The position numbers and the translations under genes are program-made. From Ambrosia x helenae (lineage: Eukaryota > Streptophyta > Magnoliopsida > Asterales > Asteraceae): a DNA stretch of 64,000 bases. Numbering within the stretch: position 1 is the first letter of the stretch; the number at the start of each line of letters is the position of its first letter. Below the pieces are notes generated by a model that was not told where the DNA came from, ran no database searches, and worked only from the letters and a program-made list of their open reading frames with translations. Positions 48,201 to 58,694 of this stretch are shown in pieces. The stretch lies in contig JAUTDX010000420.1 of the NCBI GenBank assembly GCA_030844895.1, forward strand, positions 93,161 to 157,160. Reading direction: 5' to 3'.

Positions 48201-49141
48201 TTTTTCAAGTAATATTCTTCTTTATTCCTTTGAATTTCATCAAAACTTACACCGGAAATTTATTCTTGTGTTTCATAATTTTTGTTGATTAGAACCATAA
48301 CGATGACGCTCATCCTAAATAATTTTAATCGGAATCGGCAACTTCAATTGTATCATCTAAAAAAATATACATTAATCTTCCTCCAGGCCTCGATCGATTG
48401 AATTTATTGAATTGGTAATTGTTTTTTACAAAATTCGTGGCAGGTTCTTTGACTGCGTTTTCTTGATGTGATTCCAACAATAATTTCAATTCCTTTAAAG
48501 GATGAATGTGTTTATCTCAGGCCTATGAATATCTCATGATGCTTCAATACAAATTATGATTATCAGTATGTTAACATGTTGGATTTAAATCGAGTTTCAC
48601 ACATTGCTACTCATTTTGACGTTTTTTTATTAACTATGATCATCATCTGTTAATATGTTGCTTTTGAATGGAAAAAAAAATACTTTTCTATTGAAAATTG
48701 GTTCATATTTCCTATTAAAACGGTTCTTATGTTCCGTTTCTATGCATTCATGCTTAATTGTAATTTGTTGTTTTTATTAAACTAATTGTAGAATTTTAAT
48801 GTGTTGTGTTCTTGCATCTTTATTATTAACAAGTATGCAATTCCTAAACTTCTTCATTATTGGATCAAGTTAAATTATGTTTCTAAAATAAGTTAAATAA
48901 CAAACCGAGTACTCATTGTTTGACGATAACATTTAACTAATGATTTAAACATGCTTATAAAGTACGGCCGATTTCAAGGTTTGGTGTTCTACCCTTCATT
49001 ATCATAGAAAGATAAGAAAAACAAACAATTTCTTTTGACATATCAAGGGCATTGAGATTGATAGTTCAATGTGACAAAATTAACTTTGGAGTACCGCGAA
49101 AAACATATTTCAATTAAATTGTTTAAAAGAGTTTAGACATA
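45288..49141. other. No gene recognised; microsatellite
   Basis: AT-rich. A direct repeat of about 33 bp (CATGATGTGTTTTATAATG) occurs at 45562 and 45607. A (CT)n(AT)n(AC)n microsatellite lies at 47228-47277. An exon-like island is listed separately. Confidence 0.45.
46435..46541 (-). other. Exon-like island, unidentified
   Basis: On the minus strand a TTTTCATCCAG acceptor and a GTACAT donor bracket a frame reading MSKPVVSKKTTLSRP followed by QSQSRPTMVTSASASQ. Ser/Thr/basic-rich. No family recognised. Confidence 0.25.
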
Positions 49142-49237
49142 TCTATCTATATAATAATTGAGGTGAGATTGGGTTGAATGAAAGCCTAGGAGAGAGTTTA
49201 AGGTATCCATTTTTAATATGGAGCTCCAACTAGCTCC

Positions 49238-49369
49238 CTATAAATAGTCTTTCCTACATTTTTTTTCCCTACATTCTTCCATACACTCTCAAATCCTCTC
49301 TAACAAATCTTCCAACCCACATTCTTCACTCTTCTTTTTTATTCATTGTTCTTCTAGGTATGTCTCTTA
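49238..49369 (+). promoter_or_regulatory. TATA box and leader inside the Helitron 5' end
   Basis: CTATAAATAG at 49238-49247 is followed by a C/T-rich leader and a TTCTAG/GTATGT donor-like site near 49359. This looks like a captured or native Helitron promoter that could drive the B3-like frame downstream. Confidence 0.5.
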
Positions 49370-49741
49370 TTCACGTATATCGATTGAAGTTCATCCATTG
49401 TAACGTGTTCCGATTCATATGTGTTAAAAAATACGCATAAACCGGTTTAGTATTCTAACCTGGAAAACTGTTATGTTATCGTAACATCAATCAACTTCTT
49501 ATGCATAAACCGGTTTAATATTCAAAGATGAAATCAAGTTTTATAAAGGTTGTTAATTAGTAATAAACGAGATGTGGAAACAATAATAAAACGTCTATGT
49601 ACAATCAATATTCAAACCTTTATGAATGAATAAAAGGAGATCGTCTTTTAAACAAGTTTCGATAGAAACTGTATTTTCATGTTTTCTCATTGAATGTTTT
49701 CATGGAATACTAGAATACCATCCGAACCCTAACAAGAGTGA

Positions 49742-49967
49742 ATGGCGTATCACAAGGGAGATCAATTCTTCAAGATCATGCATGACCCATCCGCAAGAGC
49801 TTTGGTATGATTCTAATTTTAATCTTTGTAACTATCTTTGTTAACATGAAGACACGGATTATAAATCGTGTTAATGTTGTTTTTAATGTTTAATCCAGAC
49901 ATTGCCGACAGTTATGAACAAGTTTCTGGTTTATAAAATTGCACCACAAGATGTCATTGATGTATAA
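49742..49967 (+). CDS. B3-like mini-gene (two exons)
   Basis: Exon 49742-49804 (MAYHKGDQFFKIMHDPSARA, L) ends at a GTATGA donor. Exon 49899-49967 follows an AATCCAG acceptor and reads TLPTVMNKFLVYKIAPQDVI to a TAA. The joined frame is 43 residues. FFKIM near the start and the following LP..F pattern resemble the first strands of plant B3 DNA-binding domains, which are about 100 residues; this would be a fragment. Near-duplicate of 51962-52150. Expression unknown. Confidence 0.45.
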
Positions 49968-50269
49968 ATTTAAAACGTTATTTGTTTTTTTTCATCTTCA
50001 ATGTAATTTTTTTGAATTCTTCATGAGTTGTTATTCCTTATTTAATAGCATTTGTTTTTATATAAATCCCGTAATTAAGGATTATAAACAATTTATATAA
50101 ATCCTGAATTAATATTTGCAACAAGTAATCCGCGTTAATCAATGTAAATTTTGAATCAGCCATATTTATCAATATAATGTTACAAAAACACTAAAGATTA
50201 TCGTGTATATACGAATGTTTCCTTTTAATATGCTTTCTAAATGACATTAATAACATTCAAAAAAAGCGA

Positions 50270-51480
50270 ATTTATTTGTGATTTTCAAACCAATCGTACT
50301 TAATGCATAATTGTATTGCCATTATTAAATTGTCAATTATCCATCTAATTTCGTCGTAAATTATGTGTCTTACCATTCGATTTATGAGTGTTGACAAAAC
50401 ATTTAATGACAAATGTATTTTAGGTAATAGTAAACTAATTGATTTTCCTAATGTTAATGGCAAGTTACAAAACGAATTGTAAGCAATCTCAAACTAATCG
50501 TAGTTATGCCTAATTGTATTGCCATTATTAGATGGTCAATTGTCCATCAATTTTGCCGTAAATGATGTTTCTTACAAATCTATTTATTAAGTGTTGATAA
50601 ATCATTTAATGATAAATGTATTTTCGGTAATACTAAACTAATTGATTTTCGAAATTGTATTTCCATTATTAGATGGTCAATTATCCATCTATTTACCGTA
50701 AATTATGAAAGGAAATTTGTGGTATAATTTATTAAACTGATTGATGAAACAACCAATGTAATTTAAAATTCAATTAAAGATTTACAAAACATTTAATGCA
50801 AAAACTTATTTTCGGAAATATTAAAACAACTGATTTCCGGTATTTTTAAAAGAATTGTTTTGCCATTATGAGATTGTTAACATATCCATAAATTTTGCTG
50901 TAAATTTGCCGTAAATAATGTGTATTTAATTTCTAATCATTGTCATGTTAATTATTTTCAATTCATAGTAAATAATGTATTTTCGGTAATACGAAACTAA
51001 TTGATTTACGAAATGTTAATGCCGTAAATTATGAAAGAATGTAGGGAGTATAATAAATTAAATTGATTGATGAAACAACCAATCTAATTAAAAATTCAAT
51101 CTGGAATCGGTTTTATGTTTAATTCAATTGCCTTTTTTAAATGGTAAATTCACCATCAATTTTGTACTAATTTACGTGTCTTTAATTTCCGATTTCAATA
51201 CATTCAATATTTATAAACATTCCTAAATTACAAAGCCCATTGGTAATATGGTAGTATCCGAGTTTTAATCCATTAAATATTCTACGTATTTGTGTGATTG
51301 TCAAATACATTTAATGTGTATTATTAATATTAATATTATTAATGGTAAATTGCAAATGTGATTTATGATATAGTCAATTATCCATCAATTTTGCCGTATT
51401 TAATGTGTCTTTACTTTTGAATCATTGTCAAGTTAATTATTTTCAATTCATAGTGATTTCCGCTAATATTTAATGTATTC
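50270..51480 (+). repeat. Degenerate repeats around TTGCCATTATTAGATGGTCA
   Basis: A motif (TTGCCATTATTA, ATGGTCAATT, CCATCAATTTTGCCGTAAAT) recurs about five to six times with irregular spacing, with TAATACTAAACTAATTGATTT words between. AT-rich, non-coding. Typical of decayed tandem duplication inside a Helitron. Confidence 0.65.
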
Positions 51481-51961
51481 TTAATGTTAAATTGGAAGGT
51501 GATTTATAGAATAATGAGTTTTAGAACATTAAGAAACTAAACACTCATGTAGCAATCATCGGCTAACAATTCAGTATCAATTACCCCGAAAATTAATGTC
51601 CAGCTTATAAACATTTCTTATAAAAATAATAATATGGGTACGTGGCTTTCTACTTTGGGCCGAAAGGTTTTTTTGAGTTCGTTTCAAGTTGTTAGTACAT
51701 CTTTCATGTTAATAGTAATTGCATGGACACCATTATCTGTCTTTATTCACACCTTAAAAGTTCGGTAACTGGTGTATGCAGATATCATCGATTGTAGTAT
51801 AATGTTTTTTGTCTTCATTCTTATTTAATCCGTGATTCATTCTTATAAGTAGATATCATCGATTATGGTAACTTTGTTTTTGTCTTCAAGATCTTTTTTA
51901 ATAATATATGTTTCTCTATCTATTATACCACAGGATTTGATTTGAACACGCAAAGGTTATT

Positions 51962-52150
51962 ATGTCTTATCATAATGGTTCTAAGTTCTTCAAGATACTG
52001 CATGATCCTTCGGTGATTGGATGGTCTGATCTGCTTGAATCCGAAGGTATTACCATTGGCGAATATTGTATATTTAGGTGGTGTTCAAATCATCGCAGGC
52101 TCTTTGTTACTAAGATTGCACAACATGAAGTCATTGATTTTCAAGTTTGA
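51962..52150 (+). CDS. B3-like ORF, second copy
   Basis: 62 codons: MSYHNGSKFFKILHDPSV, then LLESEGITIGEYCIFRWCS and LFVTKIAQHEVIDFQV, then stop. It shares the FFKI-HDPS start and the KIA--VID end with the frame at 49742-49967 but keeps a GEYCIFRW strand like the B3 GD-x-x-VF-x-W region. Probably a paralogous captured fragment. Short, so function is unlikely. Confidence 0.45.
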   Translation: MSYHNGSKFFKILHDPSVIGWSDLLESEGITIGEYCIFRWCSNHRRLFVTKIAQHEVIDFQV

Positions 52151-53019
52151 TTTAAGTTATATTAATTTTTGTATTTCGAATTTATGTTTAATGTTATTGA
52201 AATACTTTGATGTTTTTTGATTAATGTCATTAATTTTTTTTGACCAAATTTATTGTCATTAATTCAGAATTAATGTTATTTATTTACAATAATAAGTGTT
52301 GACTGATGTTAATTTTATTTAATCTACAATTTGAATATTAATCATTGTTATTTATTTAGATTAATTTATATGTTGACCGGACTTAATGACATTTATTCTT
52401 TTAACAATTTACTGAATTTAGATTAGCATCATCATAATTGTTATTTAATGTTATTTTGACTGAATACATAATGTTCAGTCAACAATGTTTATTTTTCCTA
52501 CTAAATTAAAACTTGAAGGTCAACATATTGATTGTTCCTACAAAATTAAAAATTTAATGTCAATTTACCAAATAGTTTTATTTAAATACATAAAAAATTG
52601 ACATTAAATAACTTCATTGATTATACAAAGTAAATATTTACATTAATGACTATGTTTACCGCAATAATGACATTTATTATTTTCTTTACCGAATTTATAT
52701 TAACATTATGATGATTGTTATAAGAATTTTGCAAGGACGATTGCTGTTGAAATCTCACAATGAGATATATACCCACAGAACATAACTCAATAATCACAAT
52801 TACCATCTTAACGGCTTTGTTTGGCAAAAAAAATTAAAAATAAGGAAATGTGTGTTGCTTTTCCTGAGATTTACCTATTCATTGTGATAAATGTTGACCA
52901 TAGATATGTGATAAATGATAGTTACTACATAACAAACTTTAAATACGAAAAAGAATGATATAAACTTTTATTTCATTCCTAATTTTAGTCTTAACTTTTT
53001 TGATTACACGAAGAGAACA

Positions 53020-53181
53020 ATGGCCACTGCACAAACACAAGAGTTTACCATGGTTAACCAAATTGATGTCAATCAAAATGATGTTGCTATTAAGCTAAAG
53101 ATCATTCGGCTGTGGCGGCAAGCTGATCGTCACAATCCTAAAGATGTTTACTCAATTGAGATGATACTCATTGACGAGAAG
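53020..53181 (+). pseudogene. RPA-like first exon, truncated copy
   Basis: MATAQTQEFTMVN... then KLKIIRLWRQADRHNP and YSIEMILIDEK before a GTAATT donor. It is clearly related to the first exon of the intact RPA-like gene at 56812 (RIIRVWRQPDRRTP, YSIEMILIDER). The following exons are absent, replaced by CAG-rich DNA and foreign fragments. Confidence 0.7.
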
Positions 53182-53382
53182 GTAATTCCAAGAGCAGTAG
53201 TTCAGTAGCAGACCAAGAGCAGTAGATCAGCAGCAGCAGACCAGTAGCAGTAGATCAAGTTGCTATGAGTGAGCCTCTTTCTTTTGAGCCTAATTCACCA
53301 TTAGGTTTGGACTTCTAAAGAATATGATCCTCTTTCTCTATCTAAAACAAGTTTCTTTCTCTAAAAGTTTGGATATTTTTAG

Positions 53383-53477
53383 GTAAAGGTAAGTCGAAAA
53401 AGGTAGCGGTTGCTTTGGGAATCAGTTTTGGCTGTCTTGCGGTTCCCGTCCTGTCTCTCGGGGTTCTCTTGTGGAAG
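53383..53477 (+). pseudogene. NIK-type receptor kinase transmembrane exon fragment
   Basis: After a TTTTTAG acceptor: KGKSKKVAVALGISFGCLAV then PVLSLGVLLWK before GTAAGC. This resembles the transmembrane exon of NSP-interacting kinase-like LRR receptor kinases (basic residues, then VA-x-G-S-x-GC...LLW). The preceding EPLSFEPNSPLG also fits the juxtamembrane region. No LRR or kinase part is present; a captured fragment. Confidence 0.55.
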
Positions 53478-53683
53478 GTAAGCATAAAGTTGAAGCAAAG
53501 CATTCTTGATATTAATGGTATGTGTGAATTTGTTGTCTTACATTCAAGGTCAAACGAACGCGGTTACTATTACATATTTGATATGATTCAAATTGGAAGT
53601 GAGTTCAGGACAGAATTGGAGCTTATTACCAGTTGGTCGTATACACAGAAAAATAAAGATACAATGATGAATATATGTTGCAG

Positions 53684-54356
53684 GGTTCCTCAAATTTATT
53701 TTCAGAAAGGAAAGATCTTGAATTTGGAGTCGGAAGTAGCAAGGGCCAGCAAGCTAAAATGCACCAGTTGTGGTAAAAAGGGAGCGGTTCTTGGGTGCTA
53801 TGTGAAATCATGCATACGTACCATGTGCCGTGTGCATACGACATCGTGGATTGCAGATGGGATTGTGTAAGCAAATGCTTTGTGTGCACGTGCCGGCTTA
53901 GCCGTTTAAGTGTTATAAATATGTTCATAATTTTCTAAATTGTTTTTTTTAATAGAATGACTTCCTTTTGCTGTGTCCAAACCATGCTTCTCACAAATTT
54001 CCAAGAGAAAAGAAATCAAAAGCAAGGAAACAAGTCGATGATAAAATGTAAGTATAAAAGCTGAACTTATTTTCAAATAATTGACCTTTTTTTTAATTTG
54101 TTACTAACATGTATTATGACTTCAGATTACCTACAAATCTGAATCCGTGCACAACATTGCTCAATGATGGAAAGAATTTGGTGCTATGTGGTTCGCGCTC
54201 TCTGCAGAACAAAAGGTTGGTGACTAAACAACTTATATTAAGCCAAAATTTTATAAATTCATATTTTCATGGATTTTTTCTGATTTGACTTTTAAAATGC
54301 AGTTTACTATAGTTGACTTTGCAAGAACTAATGGAGCATTGGTGGCATCCGTATAA
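53684..54356 (+). pseudogene. BARD1/BRCA1-like ePHD-BRCT fragment
   Basis: Exons 53684-53866 (SKLKCTSCGKKGAVLGCYVK, SC, then YHVPC after a frameshift, CRWDC), 53956-54047 (NDFLLLCPNHASHKFPREKK, SKARKQ), 54126-54215 (NLVLCGSRSLQ) and 54303-54356 (TIVDFARTNGALVASV, TAA). The Cys/His spacing and order match the extended PHD finger of plant BARD1/BRCA1 followed by the start of the first BRCT. Splice sites are preserved, but a frameshift and stop break the frame. In the source gene these domains read chromatin in DNA repair and meristem control. Confidence 0.75.
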
Positions 54357-54732
54357 GAATCGGGGGAATGGCAAAAGGTTCTGGAATGGTCCACCCAAAT
54401 ATGGGAACACTTCTTGGTGTATGTACTATGTATTTAATGTAGCAACCTAGCCATACCATAAAGTTGTTGCAATTAGTTTATCTACAATAAAAAAACTGAT
54501 GGTCTGAGATGGTCTTATCTCATTTCTACTATTCAACTTACAGGTTATAACCACTAATGCTTTTGTGGATGCTGATGTGTAGCAAAAGATGGTACATGTT
54601 GCTGAAAATCGAAGTTTTAACAAGATTACTATAAGTATCCACTGTAAAATGAAGTTAATTGTCGTTTATGCCTAGACGGTAAGTTGTTGCTGACATTCTT
54701 TTAATAACTTTATCTTTGAACAATGGTACAGG

Positions 54733-54851
54733 TTGATGAAACTATTACTGAGGTTATAACCACTGATGAATGATAACCTCTAAAGAGTCTTCAGAGGTCT
54801 TCAGAGGTTATCATTCATCAGTGGTTATAACCTCAACAGTAGTTTCATCAA
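54733..54851. other. Long inverted repeat / hairpin
   Basis: Arms 54733-54781 and 54803-54851 are complementary over 49 bp with three mismatches, around a 21-bp loop containing a TCTTCAGAGG duplication. RNA from either strand could form a long stem. It sits between BRCT-like and NHL-like fragments inside the Helitron. Confidence 0.85.
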
Positions 54852-55200
54852 CAGATGTTGCATCAGTAGTTAACTACTGCTCATTCCAGTTGAGTAGTCT
54901 TACCGTGCTAATGTAATCAAAGATAATATTACTGATTGAACTGCATTTTTAGCTCAAATTTCAAGTTTTATTAATAAGATATAATCCGTATTAACCCACC
55001 ACTAAGGTTTGTTCCTGATTGACCTGAATAGTTTGTAACAAGTGCCTACTGTACCGGTAGATTTGACAGGGTATTTTTTCAGAAATTCGGTATCTGTATT
55101 TTCGGTTTGTTTCTTTCACCCGGGATGATTTTATGTGATTCGTCTATTTGATTTACTTGTATTATGATACCGTTGTGTTGAATCAGCTCCGGTGATGAAG

Positions 55201-55550
55201 TAATTAACTTCAATTATCAAGTGGACAGCTAAGTCTCCAACAAAATCTCCAGTATCAGGTACCTTTAACAATTAGGTTTTGATTTGTTAAATAGAAAATA
55301 TGAAGTTTGTATTGATTTATGATTAGGTTATGTGGCCTGCCTTTTTAATTATTTAATTTGGTGTTTAATAATATATCATTCAAATGGGAATATTCTTCAG
55401 TTTTAGGATGGTTATTTACTGGAAACAGTTGTGGAAGGGAATCAATTAGGGGTTGTGCCGTATTCTATTCATGTATCAATTGGTAATGAATTTTATGCTG
55501 TTGATCCGGTCAATAGTAACATTGTTCGAATTACTCCCCGTTATCTCAAT
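55201..55550 (+). pseudogene. NHL-repeat protein fragment
   Basis: A segment ending at 55258 (IKWTAKSPTKSPVS before GTACC) and exon 55401-55550 (DGYLLETVVEGNQLGVVPYS, then FYAVDPVNSNIVRITP before GTAAGC). The GY-x-x-ETV-x-EG-x-x-GV-P and NSNI-x-RITP pattern matches the N-terminal part of plant NHL-repeat proteins just before the first beta-propeller blade. Only this part is present; a captured fragment with kept splice sites. Confidence 0.65.
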
Positions 55551-56640
55551 GTAAGCTTCTTTTGAGATCCGATAAACGTAGGTTGTGATTAATTAACTAC
55601 ATAAGTTGGCATCATTATGCTATTTGTGTGAATCTGTGTTTAGTGAATATGTAATTTATTGCAATAAACTCTACTTCTAATAATTATTTAACCTATTGAT
55701 CATATCACCATTAATAACATAACAAATCATATAAACTATTTAAATTAGTTAAATGATTTCGTAATTTATTTTCGAAAAAATAGGCAAGTAATGATGAGTT
55801 GTTAAAAAAAGTTAATGAAATAAAGGTAATGTATTTTTTGATTGAGCATTAACATTTTGTAACCGAAAATATTAAATATGTTGTTAATGTTGTTAATTGC
55901 AATCAACTAAAATTGTAATAATTATGTCAAGTATTAATCATATAACCATTAACGACATACCATATATATTATATAAACGATTTTGAATTACTTGCCTAAT
56001 TGATTTTCGAATAATAGTATTTCATTAAAGTCTTTAAAGAAGTTTCCTATTTGACTTTTATAAAAAACTATTGTGAATAACTTGCCTAATGAATCATCAA
56101 AATAAGTCTTGTGTGTCGTACATTTATCACTATTTTTTTTACATATTTTGTATCAGTATTATATATAAATATAGCTGGGGGTTCCATTTAGTTGATGCTA
56201 AAATAGTTTAACACTCATTACATATTATATGTCAATAACTTAATTAACAGTTGAATAACCAACAATGGTTTCAGTGGCAATAAAATATGTGATGTCAACG
56301 GATACAATCGACTTAACAACCAAACAGTTTGCAAATGTTAGGAGATTAAATTAAAATATAATTTGCAAAAACTGACAACAATTATCAAAAATTAAGTAAA
56401 GAAAGTATAACTGACGGATTTGATAGATATTTAAAAAAGTTAATGCGATTTTTTCATATTTTGAATTATATTTACATTAATACAAACAATAATAAAGGAA
56501 AGTATAACTGACAGATTTGATTTTTTCATATTTTTGAATTATATTACATTATTACATATTCTGAATCTGAATTATGATTTGTATAACATTAATACAAATT
56601 TACAAATTTTTGGCACTTTCTAAAATTAAGTAATCTACAT
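55551..56640 (+). other. AT-rich Helitron interior, no gene recognised
   Basis: One short exon-like unit near 55783-55826 (ASNDELLKKVNEIK between AG and GTAATG). Otherwise no coding signal. Confidence 0.4.
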
Positions 56641-56644
56641 TTTA

Positions 56645-56807
56645 TTATAAATTACTCATTGAAAATTTTGACTTCACTCAAAAACACTACATCCGAAAGA
56701 AACATCAGCAAGAAAATGTAAGTTCCACTTTATTCTTTTTTCTTTATTCCACATTGTGCAAACATTGTTCTAATCTTAACACATTCTTATTGGTTTTTAA
56801 AATTTAG
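56645..56807 (+). promoter_or_regulatory. Promoter, leader and 5' UTR intron of the RPA-like gene
   Basis: ATTATAAATTAC (56645-56656) as TATA box, a leader, then a GTAAGT donor at 56717 and a TTTAG acceptor at 56807, just before ATG 56812. The layout suggests an intact transcription unit. Confidence 0.5.
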
Positions 56808-56811
56808 ATCA

Positions 56812-57742
56812 ATGGAACAAGCAGCAACCACCATGCTAAGCGACCTTGATGTAATGAGGGATAACGTGGTTTTGCGCGTTCGAATCATAAGAGTTTGGCG
56901 ACAACCTGATCGCAGGACACCTAATGAAGATTATTCGATCGAGATGATCCTAATTGATGAGCGTGTAAGACAAAAGTTTTCTTATATATTTATTTTTTAT
57001 AACTTATGTTAACAACATTTCAGATCTTATTAAAAAAATGCTAACATTTTTTTATCGTTTACAGGGTAATAAGATCCAAGCAAATGTATTTAAAAGATGG
57101 TTTTTCAGGTTTGAAAAATTTTGTGAAGAAAATGCGTGTTTAACTATCACCAGTCCTGGTATTGGATACAATTCAGCAAAGTATAAGTTTTCCGAAAACC
57201 CAAACAAGATTTGCTTCAATCCTAATACGCGTGTTTCCAAATGTCAAAATTTTGGAGGTCTTGCCTATGGTTTCTGTTTTGTTCCTTTTCAGTCAATCAT
57301 TGACAATCAAATACCAGACAACATCACAATAGGTAATTCTCATCTTTTGTATATCCGCAACTCTTTTCTAATTTTTAGAAACTATAAATACATGACTTAT
57401 TCTAATATTTATGATTGTAATTGTAGATGTTATTGGGCATATAAATAAGTTTTTCAAAAATGAAGATAAGGATAAGAACTTTGGTCAAGACAAAAAGAAA
57501 TTGACAATGGAAATTGAAAACCAGGAGTACGTTATCAAATAGTAAACTTAATCCTTAAGCATCTACTATATTTGTTTTGCACTAATTTTGGGCTGAAATA
57601 GCTTTCCAGATCAGGCGTAATTGGTTCAAATTCATGTTGGTTATGCGTTTGTTAAACTTTGTTCTTCAGAAGGATTCAGTTGGCTGACAAGTTATGGGGC
57701 CCGGTTGATGACATGGACTATGTAGTTAATAGTGTTTGGTAA
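56812..57742 (+). CDS. RPA1-like OB-fold protein (Helitron-borne)
   Basis: Exons 56812-56964, 57065-57332, 57427-57526 and 57670-57742 join in frame (594 nt, 197 residues). It starts MEQAATTMLS and has VVLRVRIIRVWRQPDRRTP and YSIEMILIDER, typical of the N-terminal OB fold of plant RPA70-like (DUF223) proteins. Then NKIQANV, the second part with DVIGHINKF and the LTMEIENQE...LADKLWG strand that matches the start of the next OB fold, where the protein ends. Plant Helitrons often carry such RPA-like genes, which bind single-stranded DNA; normal RPA70 is three times longer. No zinc motif. No stop or frameshift seen. Confidence 0.75.
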
Positions 57743-58092
57743 ATATTGTCATTGAGTATGTGTTTTTCTATGTTATTATTTGTTTGATTTCTTTTTTTTT
57801 TTAATTGTTTTGAATAAAATCGAACTTTTGTTGGTTGATATATCCATAATCCATTATTGTGTTGCATTAAAGCCTTATTTCAAAATTTCATTATTTGTTT
57901 TTAAATCAGGCCAAATCAAATATTTGTTGATTCATATCCGTTACTAGGTAATATTTATTTTTTTTTATGATTTTGCAATCAACCAAAATTGATACGAATT
58001 GTATTACGTAACGTTCAATAAATGAAACTTATATACTTTAATGTTTATAGAATTTCGTCATTTGCCTTGGGGATGCACCGGGTGTACACCCG

Positions 58093-58107
58093 GGGCTCTA
58101 ACCTAGT
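58093..58107 (+). other. Tail of the Helitron 3' terminus
   Basis: The palindrome CCGGGTGTACACCCGG (58078-58093) ends here, followed by GGCTCTAACCTAG with CTAG at 58103-58106 and the target T at 58107. A second GC hairpin at 58262-58280 (CCCGCCGCAACGCGGG) without CTAG lies just outside and may be an older end. Confidence 0.65.
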
Positions 58108-58393
58108 TAAGTATAAGTGAGTTCAACCGGTTTTATTATTTTCCATGTTTAAATTTACTCATTTAATACATTACCATTACCAATATATACAAAAATCAAC
58201 ATTTCTTACCACAGTATTTTCGCATCTCATAGCGTTATATAGACACATTTATAATCGAAATCCCGCCGCAACGCGGGGTTGACGTCAACTTGTTAACATA
58301 CAATTATAATGGTGTGTCCAAACCACCACAAACTGTGCGCCTAAAAGCGATTTTAATTTAACCGACACATATACTCTCACTCTAGATACATGT

Positions 58394-58694
58394 GTCATGG
58401 CTAGAGATGCCCAAAAAATGGCTTGAAAACTGGAACCGATATTGACACCGGTTTGGCAAGAACCGTTTAGAAACCAACCTGAATCGTAGGGTTAAAAATC
58501 GGGTTATAACACTATACTCTGAAACAAGTTTGAACCTGTTCAAACCCGCCCCACACTGATTAAACCCAATCCTTTGACTTTCTTCAACTTCGTTCCAACC
58601 CAAACCGATTCTAGAAAAACTTTTTTTCAGTTTTGTTAACCTAAACCGTAACCCATTCCAACCCAAACCGGTTTGGTGCATCTCTAGTCCCGGC
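58394..58694. mobile_element. hAT-type MITE with AACCGG-word core
   Basis: Ends TAGAGATGC (58402) and GCATCTCTA (to 58686). Flanks GTCATGGC/GTCCCGGC match in six of eight positions, fitting an old 8-bp duplication. Core of AACCGGTTT and CAACCC words. Confidence 0.75.

Larger units (their letters stand above)
49142..58106 (+). mobile_element. Helitron carrying an RPA-like gene and host-gene fragments
   Basis: The 5' end A|TCTATCTATATAATAATTG is a plant Helitron-like start. The 3' end has a perfect 16-bp palindrome CCGGGTGTACACCCGG followed by GGCTCTAACCTAG and T (58107). About 9 kb. Cargo, all on the plus strand: promoter-like leader and a B3-like mini-gene, a second B3-like ORF, an RPA-like exon, a NIK-type transmembrane exon, ePHD-BRCT exons, NHL exons and a four-exon RPA-like gene. 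No Rep/helicase is seen, so it is non-autonomous. End assignment is by motif only. Confidence 0.7.

Noticed and set aside
58262..58280. GC hairpin as a second Helitron 3' end
   Set aside because: No CTAG follows at the expected distance; the end at 58106 fits better.
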